A stretch of DNA of 64,000 nucleotides from Verticillium longisporum (taxonomy: Eukaryota; Ascomycota; Sordariomycetes; Glomerellales; Plectosphaerellaceae). The notes beneath the pieces were generated by a model that was given only the letters and a program-made list of their open reading frames with translations, was not told where the DNA came from and did not search any database. A program made the translations under genes and the position numbers. The stretch is from positions 6,014,001-6,078,000 of the forward strand of contig JAETXT010000002.1 in the NCBI GenBank assembly GCA_019188255.1, in the 5' to 3' direction. Below, piece by piece: positions 11,315-24,500 of this stretch (position 1 is its first letter; each line of letters begins with the position of its first letter).

Positions 11315-14300
11315 GGTGACAGGACCTGAAAGTCGTCCATGGATTCGGAGCAGGAAATGCGACTGCCAGAGCGAGGGATCTGCCAGTCAGGAAACTGCCA
11401 GCCAGGAAACAGACAGGCGAGGAAGTAGGTAGGTAGGCAGGCAGGCGGCAGACCGAACGAAGGTGGGAGAGGAAGGAAATGAAGAACTTTTAGTCGAGTC
11501 GTGCCTGGCTCGCGGTGGGAAAGTAGGAGCAGGAGCAGGAGCAGGAGAGAGGAGGTACGTGGAAGGAGCAAACAAGAGAAAGGGGAGGAAAGCAGATCTA
11601 TGTAGATGCACAGATGCACACCGGCCAGACCTAACAGAAGCACACAGGCCAGACCAGATCTAGGCTGTGGACTGAGGTGATCTGATGGGATGGATGGATT
11701 GGCAGCGGCGGCGCGCCAGTGGGCAGGGCAGCGGGAAGGCAGTGCCGGTCTTCATTCACAGCAGAGGGAGCCGCACCAGCCAGCAGCAGCAAGTAGCAGA
11801 AGGTGCTCGCGTGCCTTTGTCTTACCGCAGGGTAGCCAGCCCTTCCTTTCTTGGCCATTCGTGTGACCCTACCCGGCCTTCTTTCTTCCATCAAAGGTCG
11901 CGCCTGTCCCCCTTCGTAAACCTTCCCCCATTCCTGGGTCCCCAGTACCATGTACTGGCTGTCCACCCCTCCAAAACTGAGAGAGAGAAACACACACACA
12001 CCCTGCCCCCCTGTTCTCCATTGATCGTGTGCTAATGATGATCTCATGGCCTTGTGTGCACGCTCCTGCCAGATCTCCCCGTCTTCGGCTGTGAGCTCGT
12101 CGTCACGTTAGGATCATTTAGCATTTCGTCTGGCCCCGATCGCGTGCATCGCCAAGGAGTATGTGACCCAGACTTCCCAAACCTGGGTCAAGCTCGATCC
12201 CAACCAGACCAACCGAGTCGAGAAGATCGGTGGTACATGGTATTGTGGTGCGGTGGTACGGTTGGCTCAGTGGTACGGTTGTACTGAGGTCAGGTCAGTA
12301 CATGTACAGTGTGCGTGTGCGTGGTGCTGGCGGTACCGCGTCGGAAGGCCCGGGGGGGGGTACGCGCAATGCATTCATCCGCGCCCCCAGAACGACCGAA
12401 TGTCGATTCGAGGCACGCGGCCACTCCTGAAGTGGAATGCCAGCCCTTCATCTTGCACCCCGAGCCGACAAACATTCAATGAAGGCTGAGCCGAAAGCTA
12501 AACTACCTAAGTGCCGGACGACCGAAATGACCGGTGTCCCTGAATTTTGACAATCCGCAGAATGGCCAACCTCGATCGACTGTCAACGATCAAACGTCTG
12601 CTGTTGCCGCCCCGGAAGATCTTCATCTCGTATAAGGGGTTTCTCAACATGACGCGGCTAGCTGCGCTGCTACCACCACCAAGACCATCCAGGCAACACA
12701 GCCAAAGCAGTAAGGATCTGGGAGCTGCACCTCCTGAGGTTGCATGTCTCTGTACGGTAGGACTGGGCGATCAACCCAACTCGATCAGTCATGAGCTCCG
12801 ACTGGGTGGGAGGCTGACTTGCGGGGACGCCTGAGCTTGTTTTGTGTTCATTTACTCAGCCTCGGAGTATCAGACTGCTCCACTGGTGGAGGCGGACTCC
12901 GTTCACAGAGTTGGCACGCATCGTTTCGGCGTTCCCAGGTACGAATAGGGGCCAGTACTCCCCCATCTTCTTGGAGCGAAATTAACTCGGTGAATCATCA
13001 GAGTGCGACCCCAACGTTGATCGCGATCGGGTCACGTCCAGCAACTTACGCGCACGATACCTGCGACCGCGACATTGTCCACACTGGCAAGAAATCATGA
13101 CCACCTGAATCATACCAGCCACGTACCATGTACTCAGTACCAAAATATCTCCTATTCAGGCAGTCCGTGAACTAGCGCCACCCCGACATGTGATCTCCCG
13201 TCAGGACCTTCATCTCCGTTCCAGAAACCATGACGCCCCCCACCGCTCTTGTTATCACGACTCAGTTGCATCTGACTCCCCCGGTCTCGTAAACTCATGC
13301 AGGGAGGTAATTGTCTGCTTGAGAAGCTTGACACCTGTCGCTTGTCACGTCGTTCGTCAAGAAGTGGGCGCAGGGAACGCGACGCGTTCATGCAGCCTCG
13401 TATCATGCTGTCCCTTGTCAATTGCGACTCAAGATATCGATGTCAACATATAACATTGATTTTCGCCAGCGTAATCTCGTTGCCATTGACTGCACCATTC
13501 TCAACCAACTGTACGGTGAGCCAACTCAGTACAGTGTTTACCCCTGGGCTGAATTGCGGGCCATGATAAACTTAGCGATTTGGCTTTTTTTTCTTTTTGG
13601 AGAAGGGAGGGGGTTCGTCGGTGACCGGAGCTGGTTTTGAGCGACAACCATGCCCAATGTCGTCCTCTCCCGTCCTCCCTGACAATCTCTCGTGGGTACG
13701 TGAGTCTGGTAACTCTAGCTTTCCATTATCATGCACCCTCGCTGCACCTCCTCAGGTCAGGGAGAAGTATACCATGGTATGCCGAAGCCGGTGGTATGGG
13801 TTCGGCCCCCTCCATGTGTCGACCTCAAAAGCTTGTGTACCAAGCTCTCGAAATAGCATGAGGCCAGCCGTCCCTTTCGGCAGTCGGGATACAACAATCA
13901 GTTTTTAGGGCCACGCTATATTCCGCGCCAATGCTCACCCCCCCAGCAAGCTAGGACGTTGTCACGAACTGGGAAACGGGTTCTTCGCTGCCCTAGCAAA
14001 CACGAGGGCAAGATCAAGGGTCCGAACGGATGTTTGCAGTTTGCAAGGCCTCGCTTTAGACTTCTAGGCAACAGCATTGTACCATTTAAGCCTCGGCCGA
14101 CCTGTTTCGTTCGTCTCCCCGCACCATTTTTACGTCCGTCTCCCTCTGTCGTATTCTTGGTTGCCTCGGCCTTGCTCTGTTGGAGTAATAGAAACCAATG
14201 CATCTTCCCCTCAGTAAAAGAGTGTGCAAGCTGACGAGAACCAGTCCATGCACACAGGTTAGTCTGAAGCTATCTGGGCAGCGGCCAGATCAGGCAGGTT

Positions 14301-14995
14301 GTGGGAGATAGGGTTCGATGCCTCTTATGATAAATGCAACAAGCAGGCCAAGCTGACATCTCTGACCAAGATCTTGGCTGAGCACCCACAAATCAACATG
14401 GGCGGCGACAGGCCTGGGCAGATAGTCATTGAACATGGTGCGAAACACGGTCGCAGAGGCATTTGAAGTAGCCGGCGACAGAGGCAGCTACGTAACTTGG
14501 CCATGTTCACGGGTTTACAACATCTGACCTGTGCCAGGAGCGAGGCCCTGGTCGGTTCTATGCGTCAATGACTTGCTGTGCTGCCGCATCAAAAGCCCAC
14601 GCGTTAGACAACACCGTCACTGCAATACAGCTATGTGAATGAATCGCCATCAGTGACTGGGACGCTCTGCGCGCTTGAAAGCCCGACCAGTCATCCATTC
14701 ACTTACTGGAATGGCGATAGCATCCACAGTGTGAGATCAGTATCGGAACGTCACACAGTACATGGGTGATCGCACCTGCCTCAGTGACCGACCTCCTTCC
14801 CAAAACGCGGCATATTCAACCTTCAGAGAACTCGCTGAAGAAACAGCGGGATTTCCCTTTCTGCAAGTTCTTCCCTCAGCCATCTCTACGTGTGATCACA
14901 AACAGCAACTCCCTGCCTAACGCAACACCTTCTCGGCGTCGACCTTGGTCTAGCAAAGCGGCATACACATCACTACTAGAGGACCAAAAGTCATC
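11315..14995. other. 3.7 kb gene-poor stretch with simple repeats
   Basis: No gene can be supported. The first 400 bases, upstream of the sulfatase-like start, hold simple repeats: GGTA/GGCA tetranucleotides near 11425-11450, AGGAGC triplets near 11525-11550 and CA repeats near 11990-12000. The sequence GTAC recurs between 11945 and 13160. ORFs here are short, on both strands, and lack family motifs. It presumably contains promoters for the flanking genes. Confidence 0.45.
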
Positions 14996-16212
14996 ATGGG
15001 CGGAGGCGAACTCAAGTCTCTCGGTGATGCTGAGGCTAGTCACGAACCCTCGCGGAGCGACTACTCACACCGGGGCCTGCCATTTCGGACCAGGAGTCGA
15101 TCGCCGCCTCGACACACAAGCCAGACCAGGTACCGCGACCGCGATTCCCAGCACCAGGAGGCCAGCCAGTGGCGGGGTTCGAACCAGCGGTCACTTCCCT
15201 GCTCAGCGATATGGGTTCTCTCTTCCGTGTCGACCTGGAGCAGCGCGACCCCGACCGCTCTGCGCGTGCTTTCCGCATCGTCCCGACGACCCACGATGGC
15301 GGTCGCCGCCATAACACCATCGGTCAGACCTTGAACGGTGCGACCAAGGTGGCTATCATCCATAATCGCGAGTCCCTCATGGCTTGGGCTGAGAGGATGG
15401 CTGCCGCCCTCGAAGAGAGAGGCCCTGGAGGGGAGCTGTCGATCATCAGCGCCGTCGGCGACCTCTCGAAGCGATCCGGGAACCGCCTTGTTATTGAGCA
15501 CTGGGATGGCAGCGGTCTCTTCTGCCGACCGTCTTCGGCAGGCATCGCGCGGTCCGGCACGAAAGCTTCTTTCCACACAAACGGCTCTCACTCCAGAAGG
15601 TCTCGCTCTCGTGCCCCTTCCGGCGGGGTCCCTGGCTCCGATGGCGCCATGCGAATGGGCCGGGACGCACCCCAGGGAGCATTCGTCGCGGGACCGTTGC
15701 CGGATCAAAGCCTCGGACCAGACCCAAGCTGGCAGCTGTGCCAGAACTGCGGAGGTCTCGGCCACCATCCCGCCTACTGCACCGTACCAGGCCCTAGTGG
15801 CTTCACGCACGTCTGCCCTCTCTGCAACTCTACCCGTCACCTTGTCGATGAATGTGCGCAGTGGCACGACAAGACCATCTGGCAGCGCCTGGACATTCTC
15901 GTCCGCCACCGCGCCGGCAAGCCCCCTGGCCACAGTCGCATGGAGCTGGCCCAACATGGTCAACGACACGAGGGATAAGATGGCTTTCAACCCCCGAACA
16001 GCTGGGTCGAAATCACCGAGTACCCGCTGGACTTTCTGACTGTGCAGCGGATCATCAGCATGCCTGGCTGCCCTCAGTCGGTGTGGAGGTCGCACGAGCG
16101 GTTCTCGGCTTACCTTGCGCACATTGGTGCCCGGAGCTTTTACACAGCTAGTTTCTTCGACACGTACCGGGTTCCCGCCCGCGAGCAGGTGTACAACGCC
16201 GTGCGACTGTGA
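14996..16212 (+). CDS. Double CCHC zinc-knuckle protein, possibly interrupted by a stop
   Basis: Small nucleic-acid-binding-type protein with two adjacent CCHC zinc knuckles: CQNCGGLGHHPAYC at 15739-15780 and CPLCNSTRHLVDEC at 15814-15855. Both have the spacing C-x2-C-x4-H-x4-C. Exon 1 starts at ATG 14996 (MGGGELKSLGDAEASHEPS, then an Arg/Ser-rich stretch). A 77-nt intron (about 15132-15208, GTACCG...CTCAG) joins it to SDMGSLFRVDLEQRDPDRSA. The main frame runs to a TAA at 15976-15978, but the same frame continues after it with protein-like sequence (NSWVEITEYPLDFLTVQRI) to a TGA at 16210-16212. Either this stop is real or an error, or a short 48-nt intron with a weak donor removes it. Similar knuckle proteins occur in many ascomycetes without known function. 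Confidence 0.6.
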
Positions 16213-16913
16213 GGAGTGCGGGTGACAAAGCGCGCGGGGCATGACCCAGGGGAAGGCGGCGGGCTTCAGGATGTGCAGCATACTGATGTGCTGCGGGGAA
16301 GGGCGTTTTGATACTTTGGGAGGCATTCGTGAGGCTTGCACAGACGTTGATGCATCTTTCGTGTTCTGGCGTTTGAGGGTATGGCATGAGCGAAAGACGC
16401 CCTTTCCATTCAGCCTCATGAGGAAAGGGACTCTGGGGCATGCAGGCTGCGATGTTAGCAGCCACAGCTAATGGATAGCTACTTGAATTTTGGTGCGGAA
16501 TCGCGATTTATGCTTCTTGAGAATATCATCTCCATGCGTGTTCGATGTGATGTGCAGCGAAGTCGGTGGAAAGAATGGAGTCGAGTGACAGGTGGCAACC
16601 GCTGACTAAAGTGATTGGCAGGTGTGTGGCTCGTTGGTGGCTTCGGCCTTTTCTATGCGACCACGAACATCGAAAGACTCCCATCAACTCGCGGCATCGC
16701 TTCTCCAGGGAGCTGCTTCATGATCCTCGCAATACATTAGAACTCCATGTCGTTACGCTACAAGCATGTGAGGCCGTCATGTCACGGCTCTCACGGAACC
16801 CATGCCAACTCCTAACTCCCAAGATGCTGATGCACATGTAGATCGCTTATACCAAGACATCAAACAGAAACGGCCCCCAATGGGAAAACCTCCTCTTCAC
16901 CCACTCTCCCTCT
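16213..16913. other. Intergenic between convergent genes
   Basis: Seven hundred bases between the zinc-knuckle gene and the DUF829 gene, which face each other. No gene seen; probably both 3' UTRs. Confidence 0.5.
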
Positions 16914-17900
16914 CTACCCGCGTTTCGGCTCCTCATTTGCCCAGGCCCACGCGTCGGCGATGGCCTTCCAGTACTTCTCGGGATGCATGCGCATGTGGCC
17001 GACGTGGCCGCTGCCGTCGAACAGCTCGGCGCGCAGCTGGTAGCCCTTCTGCCTCGACTCGGCCATGTACATCTCGACGTCGTCGGAGGTGATGAGGTCG
17101 TCCTCCTTGCTGTAGAGGTACAGGCGGCGGGCGTCCTTGGTCTCAAAGGCGTCGTCGTCGGTGACGCGCAGGGCAAAGGCGCCGGCGGCCTCGCGGCCGA
17201 CGCACCAGCCGGCCAGGACGTTGACGGTCAGGAAGGAGCCCCAGAGGCACTGGGTCACGGCGAAGGGCCAGGGGAACCAGGCGGCGGTGCCGATGGTCAT
17301 GGCGCGCGACCAGCGCTGCAGCGACGGCCACGTGAGCCACGGGCTGCCTGGGGACGAGCCGAGGACGAGCAGGCGGTGGGGCAGCGGGCGGCCGTGACGC
17401 GCGGCGAAGGCGTCGAGGGTCGCGCTGAAGTTGACGGCGCCCGTGTTGGACATGGCCTCGACGAGGATGGCGTCGGCGTCGGCGTTGCCGTCGTCGTCAG
17501 TGTCGAGGGCGCCGAGCGTGTCGACGACGGGCGTCATGGCGACGGCGCGGGCTGCGGCGCTGTTGAACATGGCCTTGGCGATGGGCGAGAGCACGGCGAT
17601 CTGGCGTGCGTGCGGGAACAGCGCCGCGTAGCCGTCTGTGTACTTTTGCACGTTGCGCGCCGTGCCGTCGCCCCAGCCGTAGAGCATGACGGTGTGCGGC
17701 TGGCCGGCGGGGCGGGGGCCGTCGCTGACGGGCGCCTCGCGGACAAAGACCTGCTCCGACAGAGCCGTGAAGCCGGGAAAGGGGGCCGTCTTGTGCATCG
17801 TGACCGGGTCGAGGGGATCCTCCTGCTGCTGTTCTGGTTGGATGGACGGTGGTGGATCGTAGGGCGGGAAAAAGTCCAGTTCGTTACCGAGGGCGCTCAT
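16914..17900 (-). CDS. DUF829 (TMEM53/PaxU-like) alpha/beta-hydrolase
   Basis: Single-exon gene of 328 aa from ATG at 17900 (MSALGNELDFFPPYDPPP). The frame is open further upstream but only to a non-ATG codon. The fold is read from VMLYGWGDGTARNVQKYTDGYAALFP near residue 70, the family's opening strand and loop, and LLVLGSSPGSP, which contains the nucleophile elbow G-S-S-P-G. Late acidic and histidine segments, YSKEDDLITSDDVEMY and GSGHVGHMRMHPEKYW, supply the likely catalytic Asp and His. The family includes PaxU of indole-diterpene clusters and animal TMEM53, and its substrates are mostly unknown. No terpene or polyketide genes are nearby, so a secondary-metabolite role is not indicated. 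A hydrophobic stretch around PWPFAVTQCLWGSFLTVNVL may contact membranes. The very high GC content explains the long antisense ORF over it. Confidence 0.83.
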   Translation of the reverse strand: MSALGNELDFFPPYDPPPSIQPEQQQEDPLDPVTMHKTAPFPGFTALSEQVFVREAPVSDGPRPAGQPHTVMLYGWGDGTARNVQKYTDGYAALFPHARQIAVLSPIAKAMFNSAAARAVAMTPVVDTLGALDTDDDGNADADAILVEAMSNTGAVNFSATLDAFAARHGRPLPHRLLVLGSSPGSPWLTWPSLQRWSRAMTIGTAAWFPWPFAVTQCLWGSFLTVNVLAGWCVGREAAGAFALRVTDDDAFETKDARRLYLYSKEDDLITSDDVEMYMAESRQKGYQLRAELFDGSGHVGHMRMHPEKYWKAIADAWAWANEEPKRG

Positions 17901-20538
17901 CGTGGACAGGCTACGGGGTGCGATATGGGCCCGTTTGCTATTTATGAGCAGCACCAAAAGGCCTGACTCGTTGTGGGGCCTTGAAAATACTTTAAAAAAA
18001 GGAGCCCTGCAGACTCAAGACTGCTCGATGATGAGAAATCGGTAGAGCGCAAGGACCGGCGCCCCGATTGTTGAGACGGCGTTTGCGATGACACGGCAAA
18101 AGGGGTAAAGAAAAAAAAGGACCATGACGGACCCCGGCGGCGCGCCCGACCACGAGGTCGACGCGTGCTCTGTGTGGCTCGCTGGCATGGTTCATTGGAC
18201 ATTTCAGGCTGTCGGGTGCGCCGGAGGGTTTTCGCAAAAGAGACCGAAGGCTGCGCTGCCGACGGGATCAATCCTGTGGGCGTACCAAGAACTCAACATT
18301 TTCGGCGTAACGACGCAATTCGGCACATGTCCGAATGAGCCGAGGTCCCGTTTGCTCGTTCCTGCGTCATATCTGATAAGCAGCGATGGTCCATCGTCAC
18401 GTGCTGCATCTCGGACCAGCCGATGGCATATCCTACCGTATTCCCGTTTGGCCTCTGGTGCACACCAAGTCTGACGTGTTGGGCATTTCAGGGTCCGGCT
18501 TGCCTGGTCTTGCCTGGTTCCTGTCGTTCCAACCTGGCAAAGTCCAACGAAACAAACTCGGTCATCATGTGACTATTTGCTGCCTGTGCCGCCATTGGGC
18601 TTGATCGCATCTGGTGAACAACCAGTAGATAGACCGAAAGTAGCAAACTAACGCTGCACTGGAAGGAATACCACCCTGTGTATGTCACCAGTTCACGCCC
18701 GAAATAGGATGGATTCAGAACAGCGTGATACCGCAAGTACAAGCTTTGACGCTTAGGCATTTTTACACCGGCCGGTCAGTCGGACTCTGTTAACGACCAA
18801 CTGTTCGATTGGCGTCGCTTTTCAGGATCGACGTCTGAAGCAGCGAGCCGCTGCAGTTCCTATTTCTCTACATGATTTGTGCTGAAAGCACGATCTCCAT
18901 TTTGGTGATTGAGCAAGCAGTTTGTAACTTTCATTATTTAGCACCGGGACGCCAGGGACTACGTACATTTGCTGAATTCTCCACAGACACAATTTCTCCA
19001 GTTTCAATACTAAATTTCGATGTTGGACACCTGGTCTCGCAAGAATACACAGAGCAGCTTCAGAGACTGAAGCCTGGAAATGCCGTTACTAGCATGACGA
19101 GCTCTTGGCAACGTCAAACCCCGACAACCAGGGCTAACATGCGCCTCCCTCGAGAGCGTAGTAAGATTCGTGAAATTGAGGTGGGACGTAACATTTATAT
19201 TATCAGCTTAATAACGTCGCCGTTTTACAGGACTTTACCTATATTTCCGTGTTTCTTATACTTTCTACCACTCATTCTTTTACCCAAACCGTATGCAAAA
19301 TCGAGTACTGCAGATTCGTCGGCCCGAAACATCTTTATCAAAAATCAACAGTCTCGAAGCCTCCTGTCGTTTCACTACCCCGAAAGGCAGAGATATATCA
19401 GAGCACTTCGAAACCCTTGGTACTTCGAAGGTATTACTCAACGGTACACTGCTTCTCGTAGACGCAGTCAGTGATCAAAGCAAGTAAAGATCAGTCTTAC
19501 ACCAAACCACAGGTGATCCCGACCCAATCCGGTACGGCTTAGATGTAAGATGAGTCTGGAGTAGTGCCTATCGAACTCTGCTACATGTCTTCGTGGTGCA
19601 TAGAATCAAACTGTATGATCAAACCCATACGACGGACCATGATCATGGGACCCTTAGATGCCTCTGATACCCGTCCCGTAAAGGGCATGCACTTTATACA
19701 GTTGGCTTGTAAGCAAGTACACATTTTCCTCAAATACCCGACTCCACAGTCGGTCTCGATGCATGTTCCGAATGAACAGCCATGAAACCGTGAGCGACCG
19801 GGCAAAAGTATCTCAATTTAATTGGGATGAAGAGCTCGGAAACAATCGCGGCACAAGCATGAAAGTGAACCACGCTTCGGTGGCTTTTGCTTTGACCGAT
19901 CACTAGAACGAAGATCCTGGGTACAATCCCATCAAATGGTACAGCTTCATTCAGCATTCTTGGTCTTTTTCTTCAGAAACCCGCAACGCCAAGTATGCTC
20001 TGTCCTAACAATGTCTAGGCAGATTATTTCGACTTTGAGATTCCATCGTCAATTCTGTCGGTTGCATCTCATTCTGTCGTGAAAATCACATGAGTAAGAA
20101 TGACCATACCCGTGCTAATAACCCACGAATCAACAAAAATAGATGTGGCTTGGCAACGGAGGATGCATTTGGTGCATTCGATGGCTGACATACCGTCATC
20201 CAACAGGGGATACAGCCCTATGCTGGGCCCCATGCCCATGGACGGGGCTGAGCACAGTCAGGTTTGACAAGGTACACGATCCCCCGTTGAGCTTCACGTA
20301 AGCTTACAATTTGCTATTCGTACCACAACACTGAGATCGACAACAGATCCTTCAATGTGGCTGACGGACTTGGTCAATCATGCGCAGTGTGAGCGCGCCT
20401 GTGATGGTTACGCTGAACGTTCGATGCTTGTTTTAAAGGTTTGCCTCTCCCGCACGTCTCGACGGAAGCTGACCTTCATCGAATTCGAACCACATTTACC
20501 TTACCCTTGTCTACTCCGACTAATAGAATTTTCGCAAA
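17901..20538. other. 2.6 kb gene-poor stretch
   Basis: No coding region recognised. Bases from about 18,800 to 20,500 are less GC-rich than the flanking genes, but there is no RIP-like collapse and no transposon ORF. It contains the divergent promoters of the DUF829 gene and the GPI-protein gene. Confidence 0.5.
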
Positions 20539-21511
20539 ATGTCATTCATAATGAAAGCTCTCCCGTTCATCGCCCTCGCAGCGGCGGCTGATCTGGAACC
20601 CGAGCTTGGCGGTTACACCTCCAGCGGTTCTCCTGCCACTGCACCCCCATTTGGCCTCCCTACTGAGCGCTTCGAAGCCGTCTTTGCCAAGCCGAACAAC
20701 ACGGCATCAGTCTCCTACAGCAACCTCGGCTTCAGCAACGGCTCCGATGTCTGGTCCGTCAACCTCGCCTTTGCCGCCAACGTCTCCCTCGCCAATGCCA
20801 CGCAGGCCGGCGAGGATGTCGGCGAGGATCCCGTCACCCAGTTGACAATTCTCTCCCTGGAGCGCACCGAGGGCGCCAAGCTCAACACGAAAGATGTCAG
20901 CGTTGCCATCTTCACCGGCTTCGCTGCCAACGCCACCAATGACGGTGACAATATTAACGGCTGCGACTTCTTGAGCGACGAGTGCCGCCGGGCGATCGAG
21001 ACAACGGCAAGCGACGACGAAAGCAGTCCGCAACTGCAACATGTCTGCAGCCGGTGGCTTTCGGACACGCAATCGACGACACGTTTTGGTGAGTTTGTCG
21101 TTGCCGAGGCCGATGCAGCCGTGCTGACTTTGCTCCGTAGGTCTCGGATCCAACAACCTGGATAACGGCGAGCCCTTTAACGCTTTCGCCACAAGGCCAA
21201 CCGAGGCTGGCACGAACGAGACCAGCGCCATGTACGAGTATGCCCTGACCAAGATCTGGGCTGTCATTTTGCACTCCACCAAGGCCGGCTCGACGAACGA
21301 GTCGATCTCGTCGCTGACTAGTCTACGTTGCCTGCGCGCCGGCACCATTGAGGAGGAGTCGGGAGAGTCTAGTGGAAACGATGGCGATGGAAATGACTCG
21401 GAGGCCGGTGGTGATGACGACGGCGAGGGTGACGGAAGCGCTGCTGGCATTGTCAAGGCTAGCGTGTCTGCTGTGATTCTGGCGTTTGCAGCGGCCATGA
21501 TTATGGCATGA
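20539..21511 (+). CDS. Secreted GPI-anchored surface protein
   Basis: Predicted cell-surface protein of 306 aa, two exons: 20539-21088 and 21141-21511. The 52-nt intron has GTGAGT, a GCTGAC branch and CGTAG, and joins TTRFG to LGSNNLDN. The N-terminus (MSFIMKALPFIALAAA) is a signal peptide; translation could also start at the second Met five codons on. The mature part has many N-glycosylation sequons (NNTAS, NGSD, NVSL, NATQ, NETS) and several cysteines. The C-terminus is an acidic Gly/Ser/Asp spacer followed by GSAAGIVKASVSAVILAFAAAM, the small-residue plus hydrophobic-tail pattern of a GPI attachment signal. No enzyme motif is recognised, so the role is unknown beyond a wall or membrane surface location. 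Regulation cannot be read. Confidence 0.85.
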
Positions 21512-24500
21512 ACACATGGTGCGGCACATGTTGCATGATTTGCGACTGTAGGGGAGGCGACTTGGGCATAGAACGGGCTAGGCGTTGATCGTTGATTTCA
21601 GGGTGGCGCTCTCGGTTTTCTCGGGAGGTCTTCAAATCCCGTTGGTTGCGTAACGTCCTTTCCGACAAGTCAAGATTGTATTATTATCAACAGCTTTCTC
21701 TGTGATGTTCAATAACTAATCACTAGGAGAGCATGCACTTTTGTAAGGTCATTGCCTGGCCAATACAGTCTAGTACTCAGTTGCCGATCGCATCGTTTCG
21801 AAGGGAGTAGATTCTGAGGAGTTTCGTCCGGAGATCATCCATAAAGAACGTTATTCGGTCTTTTACTAGATCTGCATCTCGGGATACCAAAGACTTACTT
21901 TCCGAGCAAGAATGCATTGCCATATTCAGAAATGTATTGCCGGATGCCTCGTTGCGTCTAGATGTTACGAACACCGTCTTCTCCGATTCATAGAACTGCT
22001 ATCTGGTTACAGTCTGAGTGTCGGACTTCAAGAGTGCCATGCCGAAGTTGCTGTTTCTAGAGTCTGCGACGGGTGGCTTGCTGCACATTTCACCTGCAGG
22101 TGGTAGAAGCGTGCTGTTTCTCTTGTTGAGTCTCGTAGTTCATGCTCGATTAGAATTCAGTCAATAGCAAGGCTTCGCTGGTCTTGAATGCAAATCATGC
22201 ACATTGGCGTCATAGAGTTGTAGCCAAACACGGCTATCATGTCCACCTCTAATTCTTCAGACATGAGTGTCATATCCGGAATGGTGTTTCGGAGCCGTCA
22301 TGCTCGTAATGATGAGTTTGCACATCCACGAGATGCCTAGTTGCCCATCCGCTGCCTCCTCTCTAGAAATCCTAGAAAGCCCGAGCCGGCTATTTGAACA
22401 TTCCGGCCAGGGACAGCATGATGGCTGTCAGGGCTTATAGATCGTTATCCTCCGTCTTGGCTAAAGGCCCTTGGCAGGAGGAGAGGACTCCCAGGCCGTG
22501 AAGTGACCCATGCCTAATGTATTTCAGGCCTACAAGAGAGCCATTCCTGACCCCTAAAGCGCAGACGTCAGAAGACGCCTGCGGAGCCAAGGCACGGGGA
22601 GCCTCAGAGGGCTGGTTGAGGAGCTGGAGACCACGGGAGCGCGTGACTAAGGGCTGCGACAGGCCAGAATTCAATCTGTTCAACCCCCCACCTAACAGTT
22701 GACTGCGGATATCACCTGCGAAGACGTCTTCGCTCTGCCCATCCCAACGCTCTGACAGCGATGGTGCGCGTTTGTATTGAAGCTGCTGCCGCGTTACTCA
22801 TCCAACGCATACAGCGAATGCTATGCACGAACTGGTCCAGGCACATGATTGTGTGCCATGTCCATCTTGTCCCAATCTAAAGTGTGTAGGCCAAGCCTGG
22901 CCGATGAAGTTACCACCGGGCCTTTTCCAGAAGAGCGTGAAACTTGGCTGGGTCCGGCCGTTGCCATCGCCAGGCCACCCAGCCTCACGCAGCAAGCCAA
23001 CCATAACGTCATGTCCCCTCTCAAACCCAAACCGTCCGAGTCGATATTCATGTGCACGGCCGAGATGCACCAATGGCCCGTCCTGATCCAGCGCTCTCCC
23101 GAAACCTGGTGAAGGGCTCGGGCTTGCTCTCAAGCTCGTCACGGACAATGCTTTCCTGAACGTTGTCCAGTCGGTAGCCGATGACTCGAGTATCAAACAT
23201 CAGGAGTGGCGTGGAGGACGAGTACTGACGATCCCCGCTGAACTCTGGTAGCGCAGATTGCGGATTGGGTTCAAGGCCTATGGAGACCAGCGAGGACCTC
23301 AGGCGGGGCTTTTGGCCATCCCCTCGGGGGCGCGCGAGAGATTGGAAGGTCGTTCGAGTACGCGCGATGAGAATTCGTAGTAGTCCGTTACAAGACGGAG
23401 AAACCCCTCCTGATCGAACGGCATGGCGGATTGGAGGCGACCAGAGAATGAGCCAGTAGATGCGATGAACCAAACTTTAGGCTACCTTACCTTAGCTCAG
23501 GGTCGATTGGGGCTGGAAGCAGCGAGGCTGCGGAATACACCCAGTTCAATTGGGGTTCTTGTGGGTGCCAGAGCCTGTCAACGTCAGTCAGTCAGTCCCT
23601 GTACCCCCCAAATCCTGCCCCGCATCCGTCACGGGCACACACTTTTGCAGCGGAAACACGGCGCAAGCTGGGCTTGTTTGGTTGGCTTTGTATTCGCTGC
23701 TGGATGATTCCAGTTCAGTTTCATGATTTCAGTTCAGTTTCTTTGAAATACTGAGGCACACCAAGCCAGCAAGCCGAGAGTGACAAGCACCAAGTGACGA
23801 TTTGCTAGTTGCAAGAAGTGCCAGCTTCTCTATCCCAGAAAGATAAGTTTTAGTGTGCATTCGGCCGCCTGATCAATCCTCCTCAGCGCGTCCTGCAATC
23901 GAGATTGAAAATCGCCAAGGCGTCTTCGTCGATACGTTGCAGAATGACACAGATCAAGGCGTCGCATAACAGCACGGCAAAGTCTGCAAGAACATCAACC
24001 GGATGGCTGCGCCTTGACACGTCCATTCTGAAAACCAAAAGTATCACAAGGTCTCTTCATCGCCAGTTGCGGACCGCTGGTCCAGATCCAGACCTTGCGT
24101 GGTTCTGAGGGGATCGATGGAGCCTCGCGAAACACTGACTAACACGAAAATTGAACTGCGCCGAAGTCAAAGTCGAGAAGGCACATGTCGGAGCCTTGGA
24201 GGAGAATTTATCGCCTCCAGACCTCCAGACCTCCGGACCGCCAAACTGCCCAGAAAATGTACATTAGCCTGCTGAGAGGGGCTTTCCATGGTTTCGTCAC
24301 CATTTCGACTCCGCTGTTCACATTCTCAAGGAGGATTCCTGGCCGTGGTGACGGCCACGTGGGAGCGGAATGGCGAGCCACAGCAGCAATGCGGATGCCG
24401 ACAGCAATGTTGGCCGTGGCTGCGACAGTGTGCACTGGCCGATGGTCGATACTCGGGGTCGATCTCTCGTTGGAGATCAAGTCTTATTCATCTCATGGGA

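Noticed and set aside
11631..12047. 138-codon minus-strand ORF
   Set aside because: No motif; lies in a simple-repeat-rich intergenic stretch.
15165..15190. tRNA B-box-like GGTTCGAACCCC on the minus strand
   Set aside because: The flanking bases do not form a T-stem or acceptor stem, no A-box lies at the right distance, and the site falls inside the zinc-knuckle gene's intron.
15061..16419. 452-codon minus-strand ORF
   Set aside because: Overlaps the zinc-knuckle gene on the opposite strand, without motifs; the zinc knuckles on the plus strand are the stronger evidence.
16983..17966. 327-codon ORF on the plus strand
   Set aside because: It is the antisense shadow of the GC-rich DUF829 gene; its composition (Gly/Ala/Val/Arg) has no motif.
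23048..23473. 141-codon minus-strand ORF
   Set aside because: Partly protein-like but without family motif or supporting exons; could be a gene remnant, not claimed.
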